From positions 124,001 through 188,000 of the forward strand of contig QXEO01000728.1 of NCBI GenBank assembly GCA_007115705.1: a stretch of DNA of 64,000 nt. The letters are read 5' to 3'. Shown one piece after another: positions 41,397 through 52,457 of the stretch. The notes beneath the pieces were generated by a model. The model searched no databases. It had not been told where the DNA came from and saw only the letters and a program-made list of their open reading frames with translations. The number at the start of each line of letters is the position of its first letter. Position 1 is the stretch's first letter. The translations under genes were made by a program, and so were the position numbers. The stretch comes from Dactylis glomerata. Taxonomy: Eukaryota; Streptophyta; Magnoliopsida; Poales; Poaceae.

Positions 41397-44300
41397 ATGA
41401 TTGAGAAAACCGTCAACACCCTGGGTTGGAATGTGAGGGGATTGAATGATCAAGACAGGAAAGACACGGTCCATGAAATGATTGCGGCGTCTTCGTGCCA
41501 TATCGTCTGTCTCCAGGAGACAAAATTAGAGTCCATCTCCACCTTCGACGCCTGCTACATTGGGGGTTACCGCCTTAAAAGCTTCGCTGAGCGTCCAGCG
41601 GTAGGCACGAGGGGGGGATGCTATTACTTTGGGACGACTCCTTGCTTCATTTGTCAAATATTGTAGCTTCCGAATTTTGCCTTTCGGCGGATGTCCACAT
41701 CCTCAACAATAGCAACGATGGTGATTTCAAAATCACCACGGTTTATGGCCCTACGGCTAGCAATCGCAAGGATGACTTCTTCGCGGAGCTCATTGCTCAT
41801 AAGCCGCCGATTGGGGTGCGGTGGTTGGTTTTGGGCGATTTCAACCAAATAAGGCGGGCGAGGGACAAAAACAAGGGCAATGTTAGCCGTAGCCGCATCA
41901 ACCGCTTCCGGGACGCTTTGCAAGCTTGCGAGCTTCATGAAATCCATCTTCAAAACCGCCGTTTCACTTGGAGTAATGAGAGAGAGAATCCAACGCTTTG
42001 CAAGTTAGATGCCTTCTATTGCAATAATGAGTGGGATGTTTCTTATGACACCCATGTGCTCTCCGCCTTGTCGTCGTCCCTCTCGGACCATTGCCCTTTA
42101 TTTCTTGCGGATGATAGGGGCCCAAGGAGACCGCGGACTTTCAAGTTTGAAAACTTTTGGATCAAGATGCCCGGGTTTTTGGAGATCGTCAACCAAGCTT
42201 GGAATGCTCCATCCCCTCACGTGGACCCTTGTCACATCCTTTTCCACAAGTTGAAGGGCACGGCCAAGGCTTTGTCCTCTTGGAGTCACAAGCTCTTCTC
42301 CAACACCAAGGTCATGATGCATGCCGCCTTGCTCATCATCTTACATCTTGACTTGGCGCAAGAAGCAAGGATCCTTAATGCCCAGGAGAGGGATCTTAGG
42401 GCAAAGCTAAAGAGGAAAGTTATTGCCCTTGCGGTCATCGAGCGTGCTAGGAGGAAACAAAGCGCGCGTATTGCAAATATAAGAGAGGGTGATGCAAATA
42501 CAAAATTCTTCCATCTAAGGGTGAACGCAAGAAGGAGAAAAAACCACATTCATCGCATAAAGCACAACAATGGGTGGGTCACGGATCATGGGGCCAAGGA
42601 ACAAATAATCCTAAACCACTTCTCCTCGGTTATGGGTAGAGCTAGCACTCGTGCCATTCATTTCAACTGGGAGTCGCTTCACTTTGAGGAGCCTAATCTT
42701 TCATCTCTGGGCAACCCCTTTTCTAAGGAGGAGGTCTTGAGGGCTATCTCACAAATGCCTAGTGACAAAGCCCCCGGTCCCGACGGTTTTACGGGGGCCT
42801 TTTTCAAGAGGTGTTGGGGCACCATCAAAAATGACATCATGGCGGTAATCGACCGTTTCGGGGACCTTCACATGCATGGCTTCCATTGGCTCAACTCCGC
42901 GAATATTGCCCTTTTGCCTAAAAAAGAAGGAGCGGAAGAGATCTCGGATTTTAGGCCTATTAGCCTCATTCATGCTATCGCCAAAATAATTGCCAAGATG
43001 CTTGCCACCCGCCTTGCTCCTCACATGAGTGAGCTTATCTCAAACGCCCAAAGTGCCTTCATTAAGAAACGGAGCATCCACGACAACTTTTTATATGTCA
43101 AGAACCTTGCAACAAGATTCAATAGGGCAAAGATTCCGGCGCTTCTCTTCAAGCTTGACATTCGGAAGGCTTTCGACTCGGTTAGATGGGAGTACATTTT
43201 GGAGCTTATGCAACGGAGGGGCTTCCCCGCTCGCTTTCGGGATTGGGTGGCCGCGCTTTTCTCCACCACCACCTCCCGGGTGCTCCTCAACGGAATTGCC
43301 GGTAGCCCCATTGAGCATGGTCGCGGCCTTCGGCAAGGGGATCCCCTTTCGCCGCTCCTTTTTGTGCTTGCCATTGATCCTATCACTCAAATCCTTGAGG
43401 TGACGACTCGGATTGGGCTTCTTCACAAGCTTCGGGGTCGGGGAGTCATCTTGCGTACCTCGCTTTATGCGGATGACGCGGCTGTTTTTGTGGCGCCCGT
43501 CAAGGAGGATGTGCAAAGCCTCGCTTCTATTCTCCAACATTTTGGGGAGGTCACCGGCCTTTGCACCAACTTCTCAAAGAGCTCCGTGGTGCCCATTCGT
43601 TGCGAGCACATTGACCTCGATGCCGTCCTTGTGGACTTGTCGGCGGCGCGTGCAACTTTCCCCTTGAGATACCTTGGTCTCCCGCTCTCGGTTTGGAGCC
43701 TTAGGAGAAGAGACTTCCAACACCTCGAGGATAAGTGTGCCGGCAAGCTCCCAACTTGGAATGGGAAGCTCATAAATATGGCCGGGAGAGTTTCCCTTGT
43801 CAAGTCGGTCCTTGCGTCCCAAGCAATCTACCATTTGACCCCTCTCTCCATTCCGCCGGGAACAATGAAATTCATCAATAAGTTGGAGCGCGGTTTCGTG
43901 TGGGCGGCCAAGGAGTCCGCTTCCGGGGCAAAGTGTAAGGTAAATTGGGAGACCGTTTGTCGGCCGAAGCGTTACGGGGGGCTTGGAGTTCTTCACTTGG
44001 AGAAGTTTGCCACGGCTCTCCGGATTAGGTGGCCGTGGCTTGAATGGAAGGATGAAAGTAAGATTTGGGCGGGCACCGGCAACCCTTGCAACGAGAAGGA
44101 CATGGAGATTTTTTACGCGGCTACCACCATCTCGCTTGGCAATGGGAGAAAAACACCTTTTTGGCATGCGCCATGGCTTGAGGGGAAGGCGCCAAAAGAC
44201 ATTGCCCCTAAAATTTATGAGTTGTGCAAGAGGAAAAATTGGAAGGTCTCGCAAGCTCTTCTAGATGATGAATGGATTAGGAAGCTTAGTGGGGAGGCGA

Positions 44301-44962
44301 CGCTCTCTATCGAGCACCTCACGCAATTTGTTCAGCTTTGGGCCCTAATCCAAAATGTGCATCTTGATGCCAACGTCGATGATGACATTATTTGGAAGCT
44401 TACCGCCAATGGGCAATATTCCGCGGCTTCCGCCTACAAGTTGCAATTCCTTGGCCTTATTGAATCTACCATGTATAAGCTCGTGTGGAAAGCTTGGGCG
44501 CCCCCGAAGGCGAAAAACCATGCATGGCTTGTTCTTCAAAATCGGCTTTGGACGGCGGATAGGTTGCGGAAGCGGGGGTGGGACAATTGTGGGCTTTGCC
44601 CCTTTTGCAAGCAAACCGAAGAGAGCAACAACCATCTATTCGTCCATTGCCGCTTCACCGTTCGTATTTGGGAGCAACTTCGGGATTGGCTTGGCTTGAG
44701 TGGTTGGCACCCAAGGCAATGGGCGGGCATCGGCATTCATGATTGGTGGTCCTCCTTGGTGGAAGGAACGAGCCCTCACCGGAAAGGGTTGTCCTCGCTT
44801 GCCTTGCTAGTCGTCACGGAGATCTGGAAGGAAAGGAATGCAAGAGTCTTCCGGAATAAGCATTCTCCTTCCTTTGTAATTTTTGAATTAATTAAGGCCG
44901 AGGCAAGGCTTTGGGTCCTTGCCGGGGCCAAGCGGTTGGGTGATTTGATGCCGGGAGAGTAG
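41397..44962 (+). pseudogene. LINE ORF2: AP-like endonuclease, reverse transcriptase, zf-RVT; one frameshift
   Basis: From the ATG at 41397 the frame encodes the endonuclease start (LGWNVRGLNDQDRK, CLQETKLESI). It breaks at a run of seven Gs (41611-41617), where one extra G would restore the frame that continues to 44962. The second part has the endonuclease core (TTVYGPTAS, LVLGDFNQIRRA, SDHCPLFL), RT (PGPDGFTGAFFK, FKLDIRKAFDSVRWE, LRQGDPLSPLLF, catalytic YADD at about 43466) and a C-terminal zf-RVT (CGLCPFCKQTEESNNHLFVHC). No RNase H is seen. Over 1,100 residues are otherwise open, so the frameshift is recent or a base-calling error in the G run. Confidence 0.85.
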
Positions 44963-45071
44963 TTGTAACTTGTATTTCGTACTCTTGAACTCTTGTTCTC
45001 TTCTCCTTAATTAATTGAAATGGGGGCAAAGCTTTTGCCCCCGCCCGTTTCAAAAAAAATAGTTCCTATGC

Positions 45072-45539
45072 AAGACTGCGAGAACAGGCTGTGTGTTGGT
45101 TCAGAAAAGGAAGAGATTCTGCAGCTATGTAGGATCTATCAGATGATCAAATTGAGCTGTTTCTTTTAGTAGCGTGATCGAACTCGATTATGGAGTCTGG
45201 AACATCTCAGCGGACCATGCATGGCATGTACGTGTCCTTGACCATAAAACGGGTCTGTAGTTTGGTACCGATAGGACACTAGGACAGCGACCTCTGTTCT
45301 CTGTGGGATTACCGGGAGCAGCTGCACGAAATGATCCGGCTTGTCAAATGTCAATGTACTCGGTGTGCACGCTATGAACTGTTGTGTTCTTCGTAACTGA
45401 GGTCCAGTTTTCAACTATCGCGGCCAGTAGAGTAACCACGAGGATTATGGGCAGCATAAGGCAGTTTACAGCCTTCGAAAAGAAGCTTGGCCATTTTACT
45501 TACACAGGCTTTATCTTTTCAAAAAGGTTGATGGCGTTT
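45072..45539. other. Flank downstream of the LINE
   Basis: Formerly contiguous with the sequence upstream of 25313. No gene or repeat recognised. Confidence 0.4.
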
Positions 45540-45902
45540 GACTTCTCGAAAATCTATATGCACTAGATTATGACAATGAGGAAGTATAAGTGCGTAAGAA
45601 CATCAATTACATAGCTACATCGAAACATAAAACATATAAAAAAGCTCGACAAAGGAACCAAAAGGGCTATGTCATCAAATTACTCAAACTCTTGACAATC
45701 GCAAGGCGCCAATTGTCCGCTTCCTCCTTGATCTTCGTTGTGATTTGTCCGGGGAGGTCTCAACAAGCTAGAAGAAGTTCGACTTCTAAAAAATCTTATA
45801 TGCACTATATTATGATAACGAGGGAGTATAAGAGAGTACGAGCATCAATTACATTGCCACGCCGAAACATCAAAGCGTATAAGAAGGCTCGACGAAGAAT
45901 TC
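45540..45902. repeat. Tandem repeat units A-B-A' before the truncated LINE
   Basis: Unit A (about 45540-45658) and A' (about 45781-45902) share TATGCACTA.ATTATGA, GTATAAG, CATCAATTACAT and AAGCTCGAC-type segments. Unit B (about 45659-45780) has a second copy B' at about 47361-47470, after the LINE (shared ATTACTCAAA..CTTGACAA, TCCTCCTTGATCTT, GGTCTCAACAAGCTAG). So a direct repeat of about 240 bp was split by the LINE at its A'/B' junction. Confidence 0.6.
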
Positions 45903-47360
45903 CAATAAGATGTAATGGCATTGACATCGATGATGTCCTTGACGGCGTTCCGGCAACCCGTGGGTCTTTCCCCTTGAGATACCTAGGGCTCCCCCTTTCG
46001 ATTTGGAGCCTTCGGAGGCGGGACTTCCAATTCCTTGAGGATAAATGCGCCGGGAAGCTCCCAACTTGGAATGGGAAACTAATCAACATGGCCGGCCTTG
46101 TCGAGCTTGTTAGGTCGGTTTTGGCCTCACAAGCAATCTACCACTTGACTTCCCTTACTGTCCCACCCGAAACTTTGCAATTCATCAATAAGTTGGAAAG
46201 AGCGTTCGTTTGGGCGGCCAAAAATGCTACCTCCGGAGCCAGATGTAAAGTGAATTGGGAGGTGGTGTGTAGGCCAAAGAGATATGGGGGACTTGGGATC
46301 CTACATTTGGGCAAATTCTCTACGGCTCTCCTTTTGCGTTGGCCTTGGCTTGAGTGGAAAGACAATGACAAAATATGATCGGGCTCCGGCAACCCTTGCA
46401 CCGAAAAAGACATGGAGATCTTCTACGCCGCCACCCATATCATGCTTGGAAATGGTCGAAAGACTCCTTTTTGGCATGCGCCATGGCTTGACGGGCGCAT
46501 GCCCAAGGATATTGCCCCAAAAATTTATGACCTTTGCAAAAGGAAAAATTGGACCGTCGCAAAAGCTTTGCATGACAACGAATGGATCAACAAGCTATCT
46601 TCGGAGGCTACAATATCTATGGAGCACCTTACCCAATTTGTACTTCTTTGGGCCCTCATCCAAAATGTGCATTTCAGCGGGGAGGATGATGATCTCTTTT
46701 GAAAGCTCACGACCAATGGTCAATACTCTGTGGCATCCGCATACAAGTTGCAATTCTTCGGCCTTATCGAGTCTCCTTTGAACAACCTTGTTTAGAAAGC
46801 TTGGGCGCCTCCAAAAGTTAAAAACCATGCGTGGCTTGCGTTGCAAAATAGGCTTTGGACGGCGGATAGATTGAGAAGACGGGGTTGGGAAAATTGCGGC
46901 CTTTGCCCACTTTACAAGCAAACCAAAGAAACTAACAACCACCTCTTTGTCCATTGCCGCTTCACCACTAGAATTTGGGAGCTCCTAAGAGATTGGCTTG
47001 GCATCTATGGAATCCACCCACAAAATTGGGCGGGTTTGGACATTCAACATTGGTGGTCCACTTTGGCGGAAGGATCGAGCCATCACCCGAAGGGGCTTGC
47101 TTCCCTTGTCTTGCTTACCGTGTGGGTAATTTGGCAAGAGCATAATGATAGGATTTTTCGCCGGAAACTATCTCCAACATTTGTAATCCTTGATAAGATA
47201 AAGTGCGAGGCTAGGTTGTGGGTGCTAGGCGGTTGGGTGATTTGATGCCGGGAGAGTAGGCTTGTAACATTTGGTGGACTTCATCTCACCCTCTTGTAAA
47301 CTCCTTCGTTAATTAATTAAATAAGGGAAAATCTTTTGCCCTCGTTTCGTTTCAAAAAAA
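45900..47360 (+). pseudogene. 5'-truncated second LINE copy (RT C-terminus and zf-RVT)
   Basis: Homologous to the last third of ORF2 in the first LINE (about 43585-45058). It includes LRYLGLPLSIWSLRRRDFQ, NKLERAFVWAAKN and the zf-RVT CGLCPLYKQTKETNNHLF, where one cysteine has become tyrosine. It ends with an A run (47354-47360). Three stops interrupt it (46376-46378, 46700-46702 and 46793-46795). Each falls where the first copy has a Trp codon, so each arose by a G-to-A change. It never encoded the catalytic RT and was dead on arrival. Confidence 0.85.
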
Positions 47361-47470
47361 GCCGCATCACATTACTCAAATGCTTGACAACTTGCGCCAA
47401 TTTTCCGTTTCCTCCTTGATCTTTGTTAATGATATTGTCTTGGTAGGTCTCAACAAGCTAGCTAGAAGAC
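47361..47470. repeat. Repeat unit B', partner of 45659-45780
   Basis: About 110 bp resembling the B unit upstream of the truncated LINE, with several small indels. Confidence 0.6.
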
Positions 47471-50161
47471 TCTTGCATTTCTCTCATTCCAAATGTGCTA
47501 GGTTACTATTGTTGGGAATATGAACAATTTTTCTCATAAGTTTTTTATTTGCGGGAGAAGATATTGTATTCAATAGAAATAGAGTCATTACAATCCCAAA
47601 CGCTATGGGCCCGAATTGCGTTAGGAACCAAACATACCGAAGCTTGGGTTCTTTGATTTTGCATTCCAAGCTAGCTAATACATGACTAGCCTTATTGCTC
47701 AACCTAGGAATTTTAGAAAAATATACAATACGATCCGAGATAGAATAGTCAAAGATCGTGCACTAGATAATCAAGGCTTGCTCCATCTCTTCGGGCAGGA
47801 GTAGTCATTCAAACGAGTTCCAATGTCTACCGTCAAGGCAACAATGAAAAGTATTTTTAAATTCTAATGAAAAGTTCTGCATGTAGATTTTCACATCCTA
47901 CATTCTCATGGAAGTCGTTTCAAGAAAAACTAACTTTTCAGTATAGCCTATGTACAAAGACAAAAATCGGTGCTAAATAAGCCTTTTCGTGAAATATGTT
48001 CCCATTTTTAAATCTATTTTTCACATAAAGGGAGCGTATGCACCGATGACTAAAAGCGTCCAAAACCTTATAAACTAGCAAATGTGGAACTACACTTTTG
48101 CCCCACCTCTTGTCATACATAAATAAGCCACATAAATCTCTGGGATTTTAGGAATTACTAAAATAGAGTTTTGGGCGGTGCCAAGTATATGAAAAGTTCT
48201 AACACATTTCAAAATAAGTCATCTGATTTTTCACGAAAACATAAAGAGCATTGTGTTTCGATGTTTTGATGAAAAACAAGACACCGGTTATATTGAAACG
48301 CGTAGCGAGAGCAACTTTTCTAGTGTGCCTGCAGGTTCCACCAACTAAACATAGCGTATACAATATCTAATGACAAGACGCTGTTTGTTTTTGGTGGGTT
48401 ATCTGATTCTCTTTACGGTATATGGAAACCACTTCCGGAAAAGGGTATCTGCACTTTGCATATCCCAATCATGCAAAGCAGCGAGCTAAAACACATTATT
48501 GCACAGTCCCCTTCTAAGTTATTGCACGACCAATCGAAATTTACCATTTGTTAGGTTGGGTTTAGGCCAAGTCAGGAAGCAACGCCTGATCGCGTTGCCA
48601 GTGGCGTTCAAGTATAGTGCAGAGCAGATAGAACCAACATGCAGCTGCCGCCTCACGCCACTGAGCTAACAAGGCAAAGGGATTCCTCTTTGCTGAATCC
48701 CTATTTGTCTCCCTATTCAGCTTTGTAGCCTGTCCGTGTGTGTGAGCTTCTCATTGAACAATGGGGGCGATCATCCTACCTAAAACGGTTGTTCAGTCTT
48801 CAAAATTTCATAAAAGGAAAAGCAGTCGAAGATTATTATCGTGTGTACTTAATATATTAGCACATCTTTATCTAACCTATCTAACCTGCGGATGTCATTC
48901 TCTGCGCTTTGATCTAAGCCAACAGTCCTGGCTGCAGAAGGTTTCTGTCGTCATCGGTGCCCTAAGTTGCGAGGTAACCAGTGATTTTGAGTTGCGTGTA
49001 CTCGTAATCTTGCTCTATTAAACTGAAGACATGACGTTAAACTAGGAATGGGCATGGCGTTCGCCGCATAAAACGAAAATGCCAGGTTCCTTTTGGCAGA
49101 TAAGGAGTCCTGTTGCGTGCGAACTCTTGAGAGCCCTTGTTCTAAACATCCCTGCAGCGTTTGGTACTCGGACCTCAGCTCGAACTGGTGATCTGAAATG
49201 TAGTGGGCGTTTCTGTTCAGCTATCTCTACTCTATCCCTGTAAAACTGTTTCTGATCTTTACACACTGGCAATGCCAATGGGCATGCAAAGATGCAAAAG
49301 TGCAAAGTTCAGCAACGGGCCAATGGATGGGACGCGACGCTGACCGGCGGCTACACAGCTTGTCCACTGAAGAAAAAAAAAGTGATGATATGCCAGTGGC
49401 TGGACGGGGCAACTCGGGCGCGTTCGGTCTGAGAGAAGCTGCGCGAGAAAGCAGAGACAAGTAGGCACATTCAGTCCTGACAGAATGATTTCTACGCTGG
49501 TACGGCCTACGGGAGAATGTTGGCTACAGCACTACCACAATACTACAGTACGGAGTTCAGGTTAACGATGCCGTTCATACTGTCAAACGACGCAATTCAG
49601 CCAAGCTCAAGCCACTGGATTGCACAGCCATTTTAAACCGTTTGGTATGTGAGGTTGATCAAATGGAGAAGAGAAAGCAAGGCTGGCGGTGCTGCATGTT
49701 TCGTAGGTGGCTAACAGTGGCCTTCATTATCTTACATTATCATCATTATCTCCATGCCATTTCCAACAACCTTATCTATCCCGCGTCCTCCAATGGCGCA
49801 GCCTGCCTCGGGGTGCTAATTAAGATTTCTTTTGCAGCAGTTCAGGGTGCACAGCCAGTCGAGCCACAGGGGAGCGAGTTGGTTGGCCCCTTTCGGTGCC
49901 GCCGAAATATGGCCTTTCGAGATCAGAGGTGGTAGTTAAATCCAGTCGAGTTGGTGAATGATCTGTCGAAGATTTTGGCCTCGGTTAACAGCGTCAAGGA
50001 CAGAGACCAACAGTGCCTGTGGTACTGAAGAGAGGTCGAAGGCAGCAGTGCACGGGGACGGGCGCTTTCAAGGCCTGAATCATCGACGACGGGACGACGC
50101 CGTGGGCGCACGACCGGAACAGCCAGATCTCGCCGACTGATCGGCGGTCTCGGAGGATATT
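47471..50161. other. No supported gene; mixed TE-derived and unassigned sequence
   Basis: AT-rich to about 48500, with a weak inverted-repeat feel near 47870-48240, then mixed composition. Open frames are short and lack domains. A GC-richer patch at 49830-50150 has short frames that I could not assign to any family. Confidence 0.4.
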
Positions 50162-50383
50162 GTTTTTTTTAACGGTAGAAGGGCCTAGAAGGCCCGAGAT
50201 GATTCATTGCTTGTCACGTGGCGAGTACATTTTACAGAAACAACCTTTTAACACTACAGTCCCTAGATAAAACTACCATCCAGATAAGGCCATTTCTTTT
50301 ACAAAAACCACCCTAGAACAAAAGGATAAGAAGCAATCGTGTCCCTGGGCGTCGTCGCCACCCATCGTCGGCATCCTCGAGGC

Positions 50384-51140
50384 TGTTGATGGTGTAATTT
50401 GGCTAGTTCGGCCAAATTTATTTAATTGGTGTTTGAGCAAAATACTTGATGAAATATACCAGATTTTTGCATGGACCTAGGACAAATCCTGGCGAAATTC
50501 AGAGATTGAGCTACAACGATGCTTCCTAGGAGAGGTCCTAGCAGAATTCAGATGCCAAGCCGAATTAGTTGACAAAGCTTCAAGCAAGGAGAAGTGCGAC
50601 AGAGAGAATGACATATGCTGGTGGTGCACAAGGCATATGAAATCTTCATTATCGGTTTGATTAGCAACGTTGCCGGATATTTTATTGTTCTCTCTGTGGG
50701 CCAAAGTGTATTTATACGTGACAGCTCGTACTGCAACGTGATGGTACAAATTGCTAGCAGATTTGGTAGCCAGATTTGTATACATGACCGAATCAAGGGC
50801 CAAAGCATATTCGGTTTAGGTTTGATGTGTTCTGGTCGTACACGCCAAGTCCAGCGTGCCTACATATAAGGCGATGGCCGATTGGAAAAGACCCCAGACA
50901 ATCGATCAATCAATCTATCATTATTTTCTTTTATTTACCTTTCGTTCTTTATCGTTTCTCCTGCTATGCCCTAGCAACCCTAGGGTTTGGTCGGATCTTT
51001 GCCGTTTTGTCCTGAAAAGCGGTCGTCTCTCCTCCACGAAAGCGAGGGGATCTTTGTTGCTTTGCTCGGAAAGCATCCGTTCGTCGTCACGAAAGCACGG
51101 CGATTATCCTGATGTTGCGCGGCAGTTTTGCGTGCCAACA
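50384..51140 (+). repeat. 5' LTR of the Tat derivative
   Basis: 757 bp, TGTTGATGGTG to GCGTGCCAACA. It is nearly identical to 55559-56315. Confidence 0.93.
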
Positions 51141-51143
51141 CAA

Positions 51144-51162
51144 TTGGCGACTCCGCTGGGGA
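51144..51162 (+). other. Primer-binding site of the Tat derivative
   Basis: TTGGCGACTCCGCTGGGGA three bases after the 5' LTR. It starts with the TGG complementary to tRNA CCA. I think an Arg-type tRNA is likely, as in Ogre/Tat relatives, but cannot confirm it. Confidence 0.7.
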
Positions 51163-51239
51163 CGAAGCATCAAGCGGTCTCCAGCCCATTCCTGCTACGT
51201 AGAGAGCGTCATCGGCAGGCTGCAGTCTACAACGGTAAT

Positions 51240-52457
51240 ATGAATTCTCAATCTTCTTTTGTAGATTCAAATAATTCTTATGCTGATGTTGCTAGATTCT
51301 TTGATATGAGTACTGTATCGGCTAGCCCTAATTCTTGCTATGTGCAAACGCCGATACAAAATAATCTGTATCCTTCCACTAGTTATAATTTTAACAACTT
51401 GCAGCACGTATATTCAAATTCTCATGCATCGGCAGCCCCAGAAGTTCATATGCCGATGAACAACGTGATGAATCTAGTTAACCAATATAAAACACCTAAT
51501 GTTACAAATTTTAATAACATACAAAATAATGTTTCACCCTTTTATTCATCGGCAAATAATTTGCAATTTTTTGCTTCACCTTCGCACATGCCGATGGACA
51601 TCGCGACTTGCTATAGTACTAGTAGATATTTGGCCAATTATTCTGAACCATCATATGTTACACCTTATGTTACTAATTTTTCAGCACCATATGCAACTTC
51701 AGATATCCATAATTCGGTTACACACCTTCACACTGCTTGCAGCCGAATAAGTGAGAATTCAATAGGAGCTCATGTGACTTCATCTGATATTGTAGCATGT
51801 GATACACCCCCTAAACAACTGCAGAATTTCGGTAACACCCAATTGTCATTGCCGAAAAATACTGAAAGATTTGAGGGGAGATCATCAGAGGAGTGGGCTG
51901 ATTTATATAGGAAATCTTGTGAAGATCTTGCAAAAAAGCTTGTTGAAGTCAGAGCTATGGTAGCCAACCAACAGGAAAAGGTTGACTTGGTCAGTATGGC
52001 TAACTCATCTAAGGCTGGGTTGGACAATACATGTGCTGAGTCAAAACAACAAAAGATGGTTGACACGTCTTCCACGACCGACTTAGTTCAAGCTGAATTA
52101 AATTTGAGTAAAGCTAAGTCGGACACACACACTGAATTTGTCAACCCGGTAGATACCAGCTTCGTTGAGCAAGAAACAACAGTGCTTGATTTTTCTGGAT
52201 GTGAGGGAGCTTTCATGTTGCCCTATGAATTCCGTGCCAAAGAAATTGACGAGGATCAACAAGAAGAAAATATAGCCGAACCATCTTCGGTTGAAGAAGA
52301 GCATCAAAGTGAAGAGGCACATGATCGAAAAAAGAAGAAAAAAAGACGTTGGAAAATCAACAAGATGCAAGGCAAGATATTGTTCAAGTCATGCAACCAT
52401 CAAACTCTTTCAACGTCTTCAAAGAGGTGCAATCGGCCAGTGATGAAGGACGATTGA
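51240..52457 (+). CDS. ORF A of the Tat derivative, unknown protein
   Basis: 405 residues from the first ATG after the primer site. The N-terminal 230 residues are low in charge and rich in Asn, Ser, Tyr and Pro (disordered, prion-like look). A segment ERFEGRSSEEWADLYRKSCE and a helical stretch to about 245 follow. An acidic region comes next, then a very basic Lys/Arg patch (about 363-375) before the stop. No zinc knuckle or capsid motif is seen. The frame can also be read leftward into the LTR, which I do not count. The Lys run is encoded by a -1 slippery sequence that would lead into ORF B. Position suggests a gag-like role; this is inference. Confidence 0.65.
   Translation: MNSQSSFVDSNNSYADVARFFDMSTVSASPNSCYVQTPIQNNLYPSTSYNFNNLQHVYSNSHASAAPEVHMPMNNVMNLVNQYKTPNVTNFNNIQNNVSPFYSSANNLQFFASPSHMPMDIATCYSTSRYLANYSEPSYVTPYVTNFSAPYATSDIHNSVTHLHTACSRISENSIGAHVTSSDIVACDTPPKQLQNFGNTQLSLPKNTERFEGRSSEEWADLYRKSCEDLAKKLVEVRAMVANQQEKVDLVSMANSSKAGLDNTCAESKQQKMVDTSSTTDLVQAELNLSKAKSDTHTEFVNPVDTSFVEQETTVLDFSGCEGAFMLPYEFRAKEIDEDQQEENIAEPSSVEEEHQSEEAHDRKKKKKRRWKINKMQGKILFKSCNHQTLSTSSKRCNRPVMKDD

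Larger units (their letters stand above)
25326..45058 (+). mobile_element. LINE (non-LTR retrotransposon), split by a chromovirus
   Basis: Bounded by a 13-bp target duplication ATAGTTCCTATGC (25313-25325 and 45059-45071), with a short A tail (45052-45059) after a CCCGTTTC 3' end. Without the nested element it is about 6.8 kb. It encodes ORF1 (DUF4283 and zinc knuckle) and ORF2 (endonuclease, RT, zf-RVT), the plant L1 layout. Only 8 bp precede the first in-frame ATG, so the 5' end is probably truncated, a usual outcome of target-primed reverse transcription. Confidence 0.88.

Noticed and set aside
45900..47380. A target-site duplication for the truncated LINE copy
   Set aside because: The A'/B' junction is too diverged to tell a short duplication from repeat similarity.
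49042..49468. Short minus-strand frames around 49.0-49.5 kb
   Set aside because: Under 90 codons, no domain, no promoter or splice context.
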